From contig NZ_JACBZF010000007.1 in assembly GCF_013408095.1 (NCBI RefSeq), forward strand, positions 62,001 through 126,000: 64,000 nucleotides of DNA, given 5' to 3'. The stretch is from Novosphingobium marinum (GTDB taxonomy: Bacteria; Pseudomonadota; Alphaproteobacteria; Sphingomonadales; Sphingomonadaceae). Position 1 is the stretch's first letter. Each line of letters opens with the position of its first letter. A program made the position numbers and the translations under genes. The notes under the pieces are model-generated. The model was given only the letters and a program-made list of their open reading frames with translations, ran no database searches and was not told the origin of the DNA. This document shows positions 38,453 to 46,617 of this stretch, in pieces.

Positions 38453-40075
38453 TCAGCTTACCAGGCGCACGCGGATGTCGCCGGCCATGACCTCGGTGTC
38501 GTTCACCATCCCCGGCGGGCAGAAGGTCGATAGGTCGGCGGTGCCGCCGATCTTGATCGTGTTCGCCGCGATGGTGAGGCAGCGACTGGTGACGCCCGCG
38601 GTGCCGAGGATTTCGACCCCGCTGACCGGCAGGTAGATCGACCCGTTGAGATAGGTCGAGGAATTGCCGTTGATCTTGTTCTTGGAATTTCCGGACGAGG
38701 ACGGATCCTCGAACACCAGCATGCCTTCGAGCTTGTCGGCATCGGCGGAAGAGACGCCCTCGGCGATGAGCTCGTTCTTGTCCATCGCAGTCAGGCTGAT
38801 GCTCGCGCCGCCGTTGATCTTGATTCCCGCGCCGTTCTTCAGGACGAACATCACGCCCGTGCCCGAAAGCGAATACTGCGCGTTCACGTCGATGTCGCCG
38901 CCGTCGATGACGTAAATGCCTGGCGCGAGCACGGTGTCGCACGAAAGGTCGAAGTCGCTGTACGTGCCGGGCTGCATCATGCCTGCACTCACCGTCCCGC
39001 CGCCGGAGGACTGGACCGAAGTGACGGTGGCAGTGCTCTCGACGACGCTGTCGACCTGCCAGTATAGTTTGTCCTTGCCGCTTCCGCTCGACCCGTCGCT
39101 GACCGTCTGCGGGTCGCCGGTCGTCGTCGAGGTGTCGCCGACCTGCGTGCTTGCGGTCGCGCCTCCGGTCTCGGTGTAGACATTGGTATCGACCAGCGTC
39201 GTGCTGACCAGCGACATCTGGTTCTTCTTCGGACCTTCGTAGCGCAGGTGGTAGGTGTGCGCGGTCACGTCGTAGGTGGCCGCGTAGGTCGTTTCGCCGC
39301 CGCCGTTGCTGCCGCAGCTCAGCGTACGCGAAACCGGATTGCCGGGCGGGGTCAGCCCCGCGAAGGGATTCGACAGGCCGACCGCGTTCTCGATGACGGT
39401 CGTGCCGCTGATGCTGTCGAAATAATTGTCGATGCCGCCCGCCGCGATCACCCAGCCGAGGTCGAGCGTGCCGCTGCCGCCACTGACTTCGATGGCGTTC
39501 GTTGCGTTCGATAGCGCCGCCACGCCGCATCCGGCATCGACGTCGGGGCCGCCGTTGAACCACACGGCTTTCGAAGCCGACGGGTGGAGCGCGATGAGGC
39601 AGCTCGTCCAGGCAGTCCCGTTGCCCTCGAAAGTCGCGCTCGCGCTCGACGAGACGCTGACCGCGCTGCCGGTGATGAAGCTCGAAAAGGGCAGCCGGTC
39701 CGATGCCGAGGAGGCGACGGTGATCAGGTTGTCGGTGCCGCCGGCGAAATCGCCGAGCGTGACCGAGGGAGTCGCCGCGATGTGGCGGATCACGCCGGTA
39801 TTGGCGGCGAACTCCTGCAGCGCGCGGGTCGAATAGTCGTTCTTGGTCGAATCGTCGGCGCGGGCATAGGCCGCCGCGATGGCCGCTTGGTCGACAGCGT
39901 ACTGAAGCTCGCTTTTCCAGAGGTACCACTGCGCCATGTCGACGCCGAGGCCGGCGCCGCCGATAAGGGCCGGGACGCCGAGCGCGACCATCAGCGTGGC
40001 ATTGCCGCTGCGCTCGCCGCGAAGCGAGCGCCATACGGTGCCCATCCTGCCGATGTCGATACGCTTGCTGCCCAT
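38453..40075 (-). CDS. TadG-like Flp pilus-associated protein
   Basis: A 540-residue protein with the N-terminal TadE/TadG-type helix ([28 protein letters not shown], about residues 22-48, here read as two parts) that anchors it to the inner membrane, followed by a large secreted Ser/Thr/Gly-rich region. Conserved [12 protein letters not shown] after the helix is typical of TadG. ATG 40075 was chosen; an upstream TTG (40123) is possible. No other tad or cpa genes are present nearby, so this is an orphan. Several repeats of SGSG/STTT type and paired Cys residues suggest an adhesive or pilus-tip role. Confidence 0.82.
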   Translation of the reverse strand: MGSKRIDIGRMGTVWRSLRGERSGNATLMVALGVPALIGGAGLGVDMAQWYLWKSELQYAVDQAAIAAAYARADDSTKNDYSTRALQEFAANTGVIRHIAATPSVTLGDFAGGTDNLITVASSASDRLPFSSFITGSAVSVSSSASATFEGNGTAWTSCLIALHPSASKAVWFNGGPDVDAGCGVAALSNATNAIEVSGGSGTLDLGWVIAAGGIDNYFDSISGTTVIENAVGLSNPFAGLTPPGNPVSRTLSCGSNGGGETTYAATYDVTAHTYHLRYEGPKKNQMSLVSTTLVDTNVYTETGGATASTQVGDTSTTTGDPQTVSDGSSGSGKDKLYWQVDSVVESTATVTSVQSSGGGTVSAGMMQPGTYSDFDLSCDTVLAPGIYVIDGGDIDVNAQYSLSGTGVMFVLKNGAGIKINGGASISLTAMDKNELIAEGVSSADADKLEGMLVFEDPSSSGNSKNKINGNSSTYLNGSIYLPVSGVEILGTAGVTSRCLTIAANTIKIGGTADLSTFCPPGMVNDTEVMAGDIRVRLVS

Positions 40076-40243
40076 TGCCCTTTCCGTCCGGCGGAGTTGC
40101 TCAGGCAACGGTAATACGCGCAAATTGTATCGAAGCCGTTAACAGGTTTTGGTCAAAAACACCGACAAAGCGCTGTTAAACATGGGGATTATGGTTAACA
40201 TCGGTTTGCCATCGCACGCCGCATTTCGCCTGCCTTTCGCAGG

Positions 40244-41986
40244 TCAGGGCGCGCCTTCGAGCACCGCTCCCGCGCTTGCCGCCTCGGCCGCCGCCGCGCG
40301 TTCGGCTGCGGCGCGCGCCTCGGCAGCAGCCTTGCGGGCGGCGACGAGGGTCGGTCTTTCGGCGTAGACCCGCAGCGTGGCGACGCCTTCCTCGAAGGTC
40401 GGCCCGCGCTCGCCATCGGCTGGCGGGGGAGGGGCGACAACGCGGATGCCGGCCTCGCGCAGGGCCTGGGCCAGCGCGGGAGCACCGCCTTCGGGCGCGA
40501 TCAGCGTCGCTTTCGACATGCCCCAGCGCTGCAGCGCCCAGACCGCGAGGTCGGCGGAGACCGCGCCTTCGGCTTCTACGCCCGGATCGATCGCGACCCG
40601 CAGCGACTGCTGCGCCGGCGGAACGACGCGGACCGCCCATACCTCGTCGGCGTCGGTCGCCTCGCGTTCCACCTCACGGTAGTCGGCAAGCGTCCAGCCG
40701 GGGGCGGGGATCGGCTCGACATAGACCATCCGCCCGGCGCGGTTGCTCCAGATCGAGCGGGTCGGAAGGCCGACGCTCGCACGGATCTTGTCTAGCGGCG
40801 GGACGTCGGCGGCGATGCCCGCCATGGTGCGTTCCATCGCGGCATCGACCATCGCACGCGTCTGCGACTGGAGATCGGCAGCCAGCACCTGCTGGAGACT
40901 GATCGAGACCGGCTCGCCCAGCGCGTTCTCCAGCCGCCTTTCCGCGTCGCGGGTCGCGTTCGCGGCATAGGCGGGCGTGATGACGAGCGCCTCGACCGAA
41001 GGTTCGCCGAAAAGCGGGTTGACCACGTCGATCTGGGCGATCCGCGCGCGCCGGTCGTTCGCGGCCTCGAGGATGGCGGCCTGCGCGGCGGTGCGCATCG
41101 TCGCCTCTTCCTTCAGACGCATGAGCGTCATCGACAGCGGAATGGCGAGCGCGAGGAACGCGAGCACCAGCGCGGTCACGTAGCGCGGACGCCACTCGAA
41201 CGCGGTCAGCGGCCGTGCCGCCCCGCTCAGCCGGGCGATCAGTGCGAAGGCGAAGGCGATGGCCGCAAGGTTGGTCGCGAACAGCAGCAGCGCGCCCAGC
41301 GCGAAGCCCGCATGAAGCATGCCGACGCCGTAGCCGATCGTGGCGAGCGGCGGCATCAGGGCCGTTGCGATGGCGACCCCGATGGCGGTGCCGCCCTTCT
41401 GGATGACCGTCGCGTAGCCGCCCGCGATACCCGAAAACAGCGCAACCGCGAGGTCGAGCAGCGTCGGCTGCGTGCGTGCGAGGATTTCGGGCGTCGCGTT
41501 GCGGATCGGGCTCAGCCAGGTGAGGAGCACGCCGGTCAGCACGCCGACGGCGGCGCCGACCAGGACGACGCGCGCTGCCTCGCGAATGCGCTTGCCGTCC
41601 ACCGAGGCGAAGGCGAAGCCGAGCGCGGCGATCGGGCTCATCAGCGGGGAAATCAGCATCGCCCCGATCACAACCGCGGTCGAGCTCTGCAACAGGCCCA
41701 GCGTGGCGATGCCCGCCGAAAGTGCGCTCATCAGCACGTAGCCGCTGGTCAGCTCGCTGTCCTCGTGCACCGTGCGGCGCAGCGCGCGTGCCTGCGAGGG
41801 CGAGAGCTCGGGCAGCAGCACCGCATGGGCGATGCGGATGCGGATGTAGCGCATCCACAGCTTGACGCGGTGGAGCGGCCCGCGCGCGGTCGTCTCGCCT
41901 TCCGGCTCGGGCGCGCCCGCCGTATCCGCCGCCGGTTGCCGGGGCGGCGAGGGTGGCTCCTGCGAAGGCAGGACGGCGTCGGTCAT
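40244..41986 (-). CDS. DUF389 multi-spanning membrane protein
   Basis: A 580-residue inner-membrane protein. About residues 80-300 form the DUF389 core with six helices and the conserved stretches SSTAVVIGAMLISPLMSPI and GIAGGYATVIQKGGTAIGVAIATALMPPL. The region after residue 300 is soluble and ends in an Ala/Arg/Glu-rich helical stretch (AAAEARAAAERAAAAEAAS), probably a coiled coil. Function of DUF389 proteins is not established. ATG 41986 is preceded by CGGAG; an in-frame GTG (42007) is the alternative start. No EcfG-type box fits upstream. Confidence 0.82.
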   Translation of the reverse strand: MTDAVLPSQEPPSPPRQPAADTAGAPEPEGETTARGPLHRVKLWMRYIRIRIAHAVLLPELSPSQARALRRTVHEDSELTSGYVLMSALSAGIATLGLLQSSTAVVIGAMLISPLMSPIAALGFAFASVDGKRIREAARVVLVGAAVGVLTGVLLTWLSPIRNATPEILARTQPTLLDLAVALFSGIAGGYATVIQKGGTAIGVAIATALMPPLATIGYGVGMLHAGFALGALLLFATNLAAIAFAFALIARLSGAARPLTAFEWRPRYVTALVLAFLALAIPLSMTLMRLKEEATMRTAAQAAILEAANDRRARIAQIDVVNPLFGEPSVEALVITPAYAANATRDAERRLENALGEPVSISLQQVLAADLQSQTRAMVDAAMERTMAGIAADVPPLDKIRASVGLPTRSIWSNRAGRMVYVEPIPAPGWTLADYREVEREATDADEVWAVRVVPPAQQSLRVAIDPGVEAEGAVSADLAVWALQRWGMSKATLIAPEGGAPALAQALREAGIRVVAPPPPADGERGPTFEEGVATLRVYAERPTLVAARKAAAEARAAAERAAAAEAASAGAVLEGAP

Positions 41987-42100
41987 GCCCCGGACTCCGG
42001 GAGGCACACGGCAGGCAGGGCGATATGGGAACGGCGGATCATCGCGGATCGTGTTACCGCGCGAATTAACAAATGCCTAGATTTTCGAGCGACGCTTCCG

Positions 42101-42655
42101 TCAGGTCCCGATCGCGCCGCGCTTGAACCCGTCGACCTCGCGCATGGCGCTGCGATCGGTATCGGCAGGTTCGCGCGGGATGACGCTCATCGTCGCGTCG
42201 GTTTCGAGGATGACCCAGCGAACCTGCGACAGGTCGGTAAGCTGTGCCGCCCTGATCGCGGCGTTGACCTCGGCCTCGGTCACGCGCTCGTTGCGCATCG
42301 TTTCGCGGCAGAACTTGCCGTCGGCTACGAGCAGGGCCGGTTCGGCCTTGACGAGGTTGGCGGCAAACTCGCTGCGATATATCAGCTTGGTCAGGATGAA
42401 TTGCAGCAACAGCAACAGGCCGAAGGCGAAGATGACCTGCAGCGCGGGCACGTCCTTCAGGATAATGCCGGACGCGGCCAGCGACCCGAGCGCGACGGTG
42501 ACGACCCAGTCGAAGTTGTTCATTTGCGAGGTGGATCGCTTGCCCGAAATGCGGATGAACAGGATGATCGTGAAATAGATCACCGGTGCGCATATCAGCA
42601 CCCGCAGGTACTTTTCGATTTCGTCGCCGACAAGGGCGCTTTCGATGAGTGTCAT
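42101..42655 (-). CDS. DUF421 (YetF-like) membrane protein
   Basis: A 184-residue protein with three N-terminal membrane helices and a C-terminal soluble DUF421 domain. Conserved ISGKRSTSQMNNFDWVVTVALGS follows helix 1 (read in two parts), and the soluble domain contains PALLVADGKFCRETMRNERVTEAEV. YetF-type proteins are envelope-stress associated in several bacteria; the biochemical role is unknown. A near-consensus EcfG promoter lies 27-51 bases upstream of the start, suggesting general-stress control. ATG 42655 follows a GGAGG stretch. Confidence 0.85.
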   Translation of the reverse strand: MTLIESALVGDEIEKYLRVLICAPVIYFTIILFIRISGKRSTSQMNNFDWVVTVALGSLAASGIILKDVPALQVIFAFGLLLLLQFILTKLIYRSEFAANLVKAEPALLVADGKFCRETMRNERVTEAEVNAAIRAAQLTDLSQVRWVILETDATMSVIPREPADTDRSAMREVDGFKRGAIGT

Positions 42656-42681
42656 GGTCTGCCCGGCCTCCTTGGTTCCGC

Positions 42682-42706
42682 AACGCATCGGAATGAGGAT
42701 GGTTCA
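42682..42706 (-). promoter_or_regulatory. Near-consensus sigma-EcfG promoter for the DUF421 gene
   Basis: On the minus strand: TGAAC-N16-CGTT, one mismatch from GGAAC-N16/17-CGTT. It sits 27-51 bases before the DUF421 start codon, the right distance for a leader of about 20 bases. Given the adjacent phyR/ecfG locus, use by EcfG is plausible but unproven. Confidence 0.5.
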
Positions 42707-42740
42707 ACAGGAAAGGGCTTGTGGAAAACGCGGTCGATAA

Positions 42741-43265
42741 ATGCAGGGACGAAGCGTGGACAAAACAATGGATGACGACGAAGCGATCCTGATCCTCACC
42801 ACCGGCGGGACGATCGACAAGCAGTACTTCGACGCGAAAAGCGAATTCCAGATTGCCGACACGATGATTTCGCACCTCCTGGAAGAGGGGCGCGTCAGGC
42901 AGTCCTTCCGGATCGAGGAGGCGATGCGCAAGGACAGCCTGGAACTCGACGATGCCGACAGGGCCGCGATCCGCGATCGTATCGGGCGCGCGCCCGAACG
43001 GCGCATCGTCGTGACGCACGGGACCGACACGATGACCGAGACCGCGCGCGCCCTAGTCGGACTCGACGCGCGCACCATCGTGCTTGTCGGCGCGCTCGCA
43101 CCCGCCCGGTTCGCGCAGAGCGATGCCGCGTTCAACCTCGGCATGGCCTTCGCCTGTGCGCAGGTCGCGCGGCCTGGCATCTACATCACGATGAACGGCA
43201 CCGTGTTCGACGGGCTCAAAGTGCGCAAGGACAGGGAGGCGGGCGCGTTCGTGCGCCTCGACTGA
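42741..43265 (+). CDS. Short asparaginase-like protein
   Basis: A 174-residue protein that matches only the N-terminal domain of L-asparaginase. Both substrate motifs are present: ILTTGGTIDKQY (catalytic Thr, near residue 20) and VVTHGTDTMTETA (second Thr-Asp pair, near residue 95). The usual C-terminal domain of about 150 residues is missing, and the stop is normal with no sign of a frameshift downstream. Single-domain members of this type occur in proteobacteria; whether they hydrolyse asparagine is unclear. ATG 42768 is an alternative start. It is convergent with phyR. Confidence 0.8.
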   Translation: MQGRSVDKTMDDDEAILILTTGGTIDKQYFDAKSEFQIADTMISHLLEEGRVRQSFRIEEAMRKDSLELDDADRAAIRDRIGRAPERRIVVTHGTDTMTETARALVGLDARTIVLVGALAPARFAQSDAAFNLGMAFACAQVARPGIYITMNGTVFDGLKVRKDREAGAFVRLD

Positions 43266-43283
43266 CCCTGTACCGTCGGCGGT

Positions 43284-44078
43284 TCAGCCCAGCGGCTTGC
43301 TCGAATCGAAGAACAGCGCCTGGCTGATCGCGGCGCGCACCGTCGCTTCCTGGAAGGGCTTGGTGACGAGGTAGGTCGGCTCGGGCCGCTCGCCGGTCAG
43401 CAGCTTCTCGGGATAGGCGGTGATGAAGATCACCGGCACGTCGCCGAACTTGAGCAGGTCCTCGACCGCGTCGATCCCCGAGCTGCCGTCGGCAAGCTGG
43501 ATATCGGCGAGCACCAGACCGGCACGCTTGTTCTCGAATATCTCGATCGCCTGCGTCCGGGTGGCGGCGGTCCCTACGACATTGTGGCCGAGGTCGGTCA
43601 CCAGACCTTCGAGCTGCATCGAGATCAGCGGCTCGTCCTCGATGATGAGGACGTCGGTCTTGGTCTCGGATTCGATCTCGGAAATCGCCTGGTTGACCAG
43701 CGAGCGGACCTCTTCCAGCGACATGTCGAGGATTTCGGCGGCTTCTTCCTGCGAGAACTCCTCGAGCGTCGTCAGCAGGAGGGCCTGCCGGTGCAGCGGC
43801 GTCATCTGCGCAAGGCGCTGCTGGGCTGCCTTCGCGAGCGGGGTGTCGCCGGCGCGCTGGTCCGCTTCCTCGACGTGGCCGGAAGACCAGATGCGGTTGA
43901 AGGCGCGGTAAAGCGCCGCGCGGCTCTCGGCGATCTCGGTGCGCAGGGCATCGTCAGCAAGCGCCGCTTCCAGCGTCGCGCGAACGTAGGTGTCACCCGA
44001 AGTTTGCGAACCCGTCAGCGCGCGGGCATAGCGCCGAAGGAAGGGGAGTTGGACGCCGATCTGGTCAGCTACCGACAT
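43284..44078 (-). CDS. phyR: General stress response anti-anti-sigma factor PhyR
   Basis: Response regulator of the alphaproteobacterial general stress response. Residues 1-140 mimic an ECF sigma factor (sigma2-like FLRRYARALTG...; sigma4-like QEEAAEILDMSLEEVRSLVNQA), and residues 145-262 form a receiver (VLIIEDEPLI; phospho-acceptor D192 in VLADIQLADG; T in IFITAYPE; K in LVTKPFQE). When phosphorylated by HWE-type kinases it binds the anti-sigma factor NepR and frees EcfG. ATG 44078 is preferred since GAGG lies five bases upstream; GTG 44084 is possible. A TTGGCA-N16-TACATC housekeeping-like promoter can be drawn upstream. The gene neighbours the EcfG gene and the sRNA. Confidence 0.95.
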   Translation of the reverse strand: MSVADQIGVQLPFLRRYARALTGSQTSGDTYVRATLEAALADDALRTEIAESRAALYRAFNRIWSSGHVEEADQRAGDTPLAKAAQQRLAQMTPLHRQALLLTTLEEFSQEEAAEILDMSLEEVRSLVNQAISEIESETKTDVLIIEDEPLISMQLEGLVTDLGHNVVGTAATRTQAIEIFENKRAGLVLADIQLADGSSGIDAVEDLLKFGDVPVIFITAYPEKLLTGERPEPTYLVTKPFQEATVRAAISQALFFDSSKPLG

Positions 44079-44270
44079 GGACACCTCGATCTGAATTTTT
44101 TTGCTGACGGGTGATGTAGCGCAATAACGGCGCTTGCCAACCGTGCTTCGTGGAATTTCGATCCGGTGGCGAAAATTCGGCCCGGCGCTGCTAAATCTTT
44201 GTTAAATCGGGCTAGTAACCGGCCCCCGGTCGGGCCTGCGAAAATTCTTTCGAAAAAGATTCACTTTCCG

Positions 44271-44295
44271 GGAACTCTTTCCGGGCGGTGGTGTT
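44271..44295 (+). promoter_or_regulatory. Sigma-EcfG-type promoter of the GsrN-like sRNA
   Basis: GGAAC (44271-44275), 16 bases, TGTT (44292-44295): one mismatch in the -10 element from GGAAC-N16/17-CGTT. No protein-coding gene follows on the + strand before the terminator at 44361-44403, so the transcript from here would be a small RNA beginning near 44302. Confidence 0.65.
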
Positions 44296-44301
44296 CATCC
44301 A

Positions 44302-44403
44302 GTATCACCACTGGCCCTCCCACCCACCCCACCCCCCGCAACCGGTGGTGATCCGATCCCGAGGCCCCTGCCGCCAAATGGCCGCAGGGGCCTCAAAATT
44401 TTT
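44302..44403 (+). ncRNA. Putative general-stress small RNA, GsrN-like
   Basis: A gene-free interval with all parts of a stress sRNA. The EcfG-type promoter ends at 44295. Hairpin 1 pairs ATCACCACTGG (44304-44314) with CCGGTGGTGAT (44342-44352), 11 bp with one G-U, around a 27-base loop that is almost pure C with a few A/U (44315-44341). Hairpin 2 is the terminator (44361-44394) followed by T5. In Caulobacter crescentus, GsrN is a sigma-T-dependent sRNA whose exposed C-rich loop in the 5 stem-loop pairs with G-rich mRNA leaders such as katG. The layout here is the same and lies beside phyR. Homology rests on structure, promoter and position; I could not align sequences. The 5 end is estimated. 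Confidence 0.7.
44361..44403 (+). terminator. Rho-independent terminator of the sRNA
   Basis: GAGGCCCCTGC (44361-44371) pairs perfectly with GCAGGGGCCTC (44384-44394); an inner GCC/GGC can extend the stem. AAAA then TTTTT (44399-44403) follows. The T-run is on the + strand only, so the terminator serves a + strand transcript although no coding gene precedes it on that strand. Confidence 0.85.
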
Positions 44404-44449
44404 GGGCTGGTCCGATTGCCCTGGCGCGAATGGGTCCGCCTTGAAATCC

Positions 44450-44908
44450 TCAGCGAAAACCGAAGGCCTGGCGTAGTTTGGCGAGCATGCCGGCGTGGCC
44501 CTGCGTGTTGCGTACCGCCTGGACGAGTTCCGCCGCCGCATAGGGCTTGCACAGCACGGTGCCGAGGCTGGCGACGCTTTCGGGTATGCTTTCGGGCGCC
44601 CCGGTCGAAAAGACGATACCCGGCGGCTTGGGGCCGAGTTGCAGGGCAAGCTCCGCCAGGCCCCACCCGTCAGCGCGGTCGGCCAGGTTGACATCGAGCA
44701 CGATCGTGCCGGGCCTGAAATCGGCGAGTTCCCGTGTCGCCTGTGCTATCGTCGGACATGTGCGCACTTCGACAGCGCCGGCAGCCCGCAGGCTGTCGGC
44801 AAGGTCGTTTGCGAGCATCGTATCGTCCTCCACGATCAGGACGCGCCCGAGCGACCCGGTTGGTTTTTCGGGAGGGGGCGGGCTGGTGTTGCTGTCGCTT
44901 CGATCCAT
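44450..44908 (-). CDS. Single-domain response regulator
   Basis: A 152-residue receiver-only protein after a Ser/Pro-rich N-terminal 20 residues. The phosphorylation pocket is complete: acidic pair in LIVEDDTMLAN, acceptor Asp in TIVLDVNLADRADG near residue 78, Ser/Thr in IVFSTGAPE and Lys in VLCKPYAAAE. Stand-alone receivers next to phyR/ecfG loci commonly take part in phosphorelay among HWE kinases and PhyR (as SdrG does in Sphingomonas). It is transcribed divergently from ecfG, with 226 bases between them. GGAAC-N20-CGTT lies upstream, but the spacing is wrong for EcfG. Confidence 0.88.
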   Translation of the reverse strand: MDRSDSNTSPPPPEKPTGSLGRVLIVEDDTMLANDLADSLRAAGAVEVRTCPTIAQATRELADFRPGTIVLDVNLADRADGWGLAELALQLGPKPPGIVFSTGAPESIPESVASLGTVLCKPYAAAELVQAVRNTQGHAGMLAKLRQAFGFR

Positions 44909-45076
44909 GCGGTCCGGTTTGGGTAAGTAGGTGCCGGCAACGAAGGAAATCGGCGGGCGCCGGTTCCCGTCACAGTCTGATAGCGGCCAAACGCTGCGAT
45001 GGTCCTGCTGTTCCTTCGGCTCGCCGCATTTCGATGCGCGCCGGACGCCGATCTCAAACCCGCAGGGCACTTTCCG

Positions 45077-45102
45077 GGAACCAATGCGCGGGGAGTTGCG
45101 TT
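45077..45102 (+). promoter_or_regulatory. Consensus sigma-EcfG promoter upstream of ecfG
   Basis: GGAAC (45077-45081), 17 bases, CGTT (45099-45102): a perfect match to the EcfG consensus, ending 32 bases before the ecfG start codon. It indicates that ecfG is positively autoregulated, as known for this regulon. The downstream response regulator gene would be co-transcribed. Confidence 0.85.
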
Positions 45103-45134
45103 CAAAAGTCAACGTAGCAATTGGAGGGAACCCT

Positions 45135-45788
45135 ATGACGTCGACAGCGGAATCGAAGTCCGAACCTGAAAAAAAGACTATCGAGACGCTCAGCGATGGC
45201 GATTTCAAGCGCGCGCTGAATGACGTCGCCCCGCACCTCAGGGCCTTTGCCCGCGCGCTTTGCGGATGCCGCGACCGTGCCGACGACCTCGCGCAGGAAA
45301 CGATGCTGCGCGCCTGGGCCGCGCGCGACCGCTATGCCGCCGGTACCAATTTCAAGGCGTGGACCTTCACGATCCTGCGCAATCATTTCTACAGCGAAGC
45401 CCGCCGCAGCCGTTTTCACGGCGAGTACGACGAGATTGCCGCCGAACGCATCCTGCGCGCTCCCGCTTCGCAGGAAAGCGCCGTCGAGCTTTCCGATGTC
45501 CTGCGCGCGCTCTCCACGATTCCCGAAACCTATCGCGAAGCACTGATCCTCGTGGCGGCCGGCAACCTGTCCTACGACGAGATTGCGAACATCTGCGGTA
45601 TCGCGCTCGGTACGGTGAAGAGCCGCATCTGCCGCGCCCGCGCAATGCTGAGCAAGGCCATCGAGTCCGGACAGCTTCCCGACTCGCGTCACGAATTCGT
45701 GCTCGACGGCGATGCGATCAGTTCGTTCTTCGGCGAGCTTACCAAGATCGCCAACGCCGACGCGGAGCAACTCCGCGCGGTGGCATAA
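45135..45788 (+). CDS. ecfG: ECF sigma factor EcfG (general stress response)
   Basis: A 217-residue ECF15-type sigma factor. Region 2 contains LRAFARALCGCRDRADDLAQETMLRAW (seen in two stretches, about residues 35-60) and the -10-binding part GTNFKAWTFTILRNHFYSEARR; region 4 has ALILVAAGNLSYDEIANICGIALGTVKSRICRAR (HTH, about residues 135-170). These match EcfG proteins closely. GGAGG precedes ATG 45135 and a perfect EcfG promoter lies upstream. In most sphingomonads nepR lies just before ecfG; here no NepR-like ORF is visible between the promoter and the start. A response regulator gene follows after 12 bases. Confidence 0.93.
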   Translation: MTSTAESKSEPEKKTIETLSDGDFKRALNDVAPHLRAFARALCGCRDRADDLAQETMLRAWAARDRYAAGTNFKAWTFTILRNHFYSEARRSRFHGEYDEIAAERILRAPASQESAVELSDVLRALSTIPETYREALILVAAGNLSYDEIANICGIALGTVKSRICRARAMLSKAIESGQLPDSRHEFVLDGDAISSFFGELTKIANADAEQLRAVA

Positions 45789-45800
45789 GGCTCTTTCGCA

Positions 45801-46217
45801 ATGCCTCATCGTACCAAAGCCAAGATCCTGATCGTCGAGGACGAATTCCTTGTTGCCCTGCAGCTCGAGGACATGCTGCTCGACGCCGGATACGACGTCG
45901 TCGGGATCGTGCCGGACAAGGCGTCGATCGCGACAGTCGGTGACGCGCCCGACATTGCCCTTGTCGACCTGAACCTGCGCGACGGACTCTCCGGACCGGA
46001 GATCGCGTGCAGGCTTTCTGAATCGCACGGGACATCGATCGTCTATGTCACCGCGAATCCGAACCAGATCGAACGACCTGCGCAGACCGCGGTCGGTGTT
46101 GTGCAGAAGCCGTTCTCGCGCGACGTGATACTCGATGTGATCGCCTACGCGGCTGCCGGAGCACAGCCTTCAGGCGCGCTTCCGGCAGAGGTTTTCCCGA
46201 TAGCCGCGAACGGCTGA
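45801..46217 (+). CDS. Single-domain response regulator in the ecfG operon
   Basis: A 138-residue receiver: LIVEDEFLVALQLEDML (acidic pair), acceptor Asp in ALVDLNLRDGLSG near residue 55, Thr in VYVTANPNQ and Lys in VVQKPFSRDV. No output domain. It starts 12 bases after ecfG and ends before a rho-independent terminator, so it is transcribed with the sigma factor and should rise under stress. By analogy with other single-domain regulators of this pathway it may relay or drain phosphate from HWE kinases or PhyR; direction unknown. Confidence 0.88.
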   Translation: MPHRTKAKILIVEDEFLVALQLEDMLLDAGYDVVGIVPDKASIATVGDAPDIALVDLNLRDGLSGPEIACRLSESHGTSIVYVTANPNQIERPAQTAVGVVQKPFSRDVILDVIAYAAAGAQPSGALPAEVFPIAANG

Positions 46218-46240
46218 CAATTCATTTCAGGACAGGCCGC

Positions 46241-46276
46241 AAGGGGCCGGAACCAACCGCATTCCGGCCCCTTTCG
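46241..46276 (+). terminator. Rho-independent terminator of the ecfG operon
   Basis: AAGGGGCCGGAA (46241-46252) pairs perfectly with TTCCGGCCCCTT (46262-46273) around a 9-base loop and runs into a T-rich end. It ends the ecfG-response regulator transcript 24 bases after the stop codon. Confidence 0.82.
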
Positions 46277-46329
46277 CTTGTGTGCAATCCGCATGCGGGC
46301 GGTCGCCGGAACTTCAGCGAGGGCAATCG

Positions 46330-46599
46330 ATGGACAAGGTCATACTCGACGGGATCCAGTATTACGGCGCGGGCGCGGCGACGCTTGCGGCACTGATCAT
46401 CTCGCTCGACCTTGGCCGCAAATGGACCGGGTATGCATTCGTCATCTTCGTCACCAGCTCGATCGCGCTGATCGCATGGGGCTTTCTCGAGCCGAACAGC
46501 GAAGGTATCGGCGTCCAGAACCTGGTGCTGCTGGTGATCAACTGCGTAGGCGTTTACCGCTACCTCATCTCGAAGCATCGCGACGAGCTGGAAAGCTAG
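46330..46599 (+). CDS. Small membrane protein, function unknown
   Basis: An 89-residue protein with three predicted helices (GAGAATLAALIISL, YAFVIFVTSSIALIAWGF and VLLVINCVGVYRYLI) and a charged C-terminal end (SKHRDELES). I do not recognise a specific family. ATG 46330 follows GAGGGC, a fair ribosome site. It lies after the ecfG terminator and before the convergent single-helix protein, in the stress locus, but no EcfG box with correct spacing is visible upstream (GGAAC at 46248 has no CGTT partner). Confidence 0.65.
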   Translation: MDKVILDGIQYYGAGAATLAALIISLDLGRKWTGYAFVIFVTSSIALIAWGFLEPNSEGIGVQNLVLLVINCVGVYRYLISKHRDELES

Positions 46600-46617
46600 C
46601 GACCAGCCAGCGAAGGC

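Noticed and set aside
37320..40034. Open frame of 904 codons extending bioB upstream through the TadG-like gene
   Set aside because: The upstream part is an Arg/Gly/His-rich shadow of the TadG-like gene on the same strand in another frame; true BioB begins at ATG 38375.
41987..42100. EcfG-type promoter before the DUF389 gene
   Set aside because: CGTT is present, but the best -35 candidate (GTAAC) is 19 bases away and mismatched.
44925..44975. GGAAC...CGTT on the minus strand before the response regulator at 44450-44908
   Set aside because: The spacer is 20 bases, outside the 16-17 needed for EcfG.
46248..46275. GGAAC inside the terminator as an EcfG -35 for the small membrane protein gene
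   Set aside because: No CGTT at 16-17 bases; the bases belong to the perfect terminator stem of the ecfG operon.
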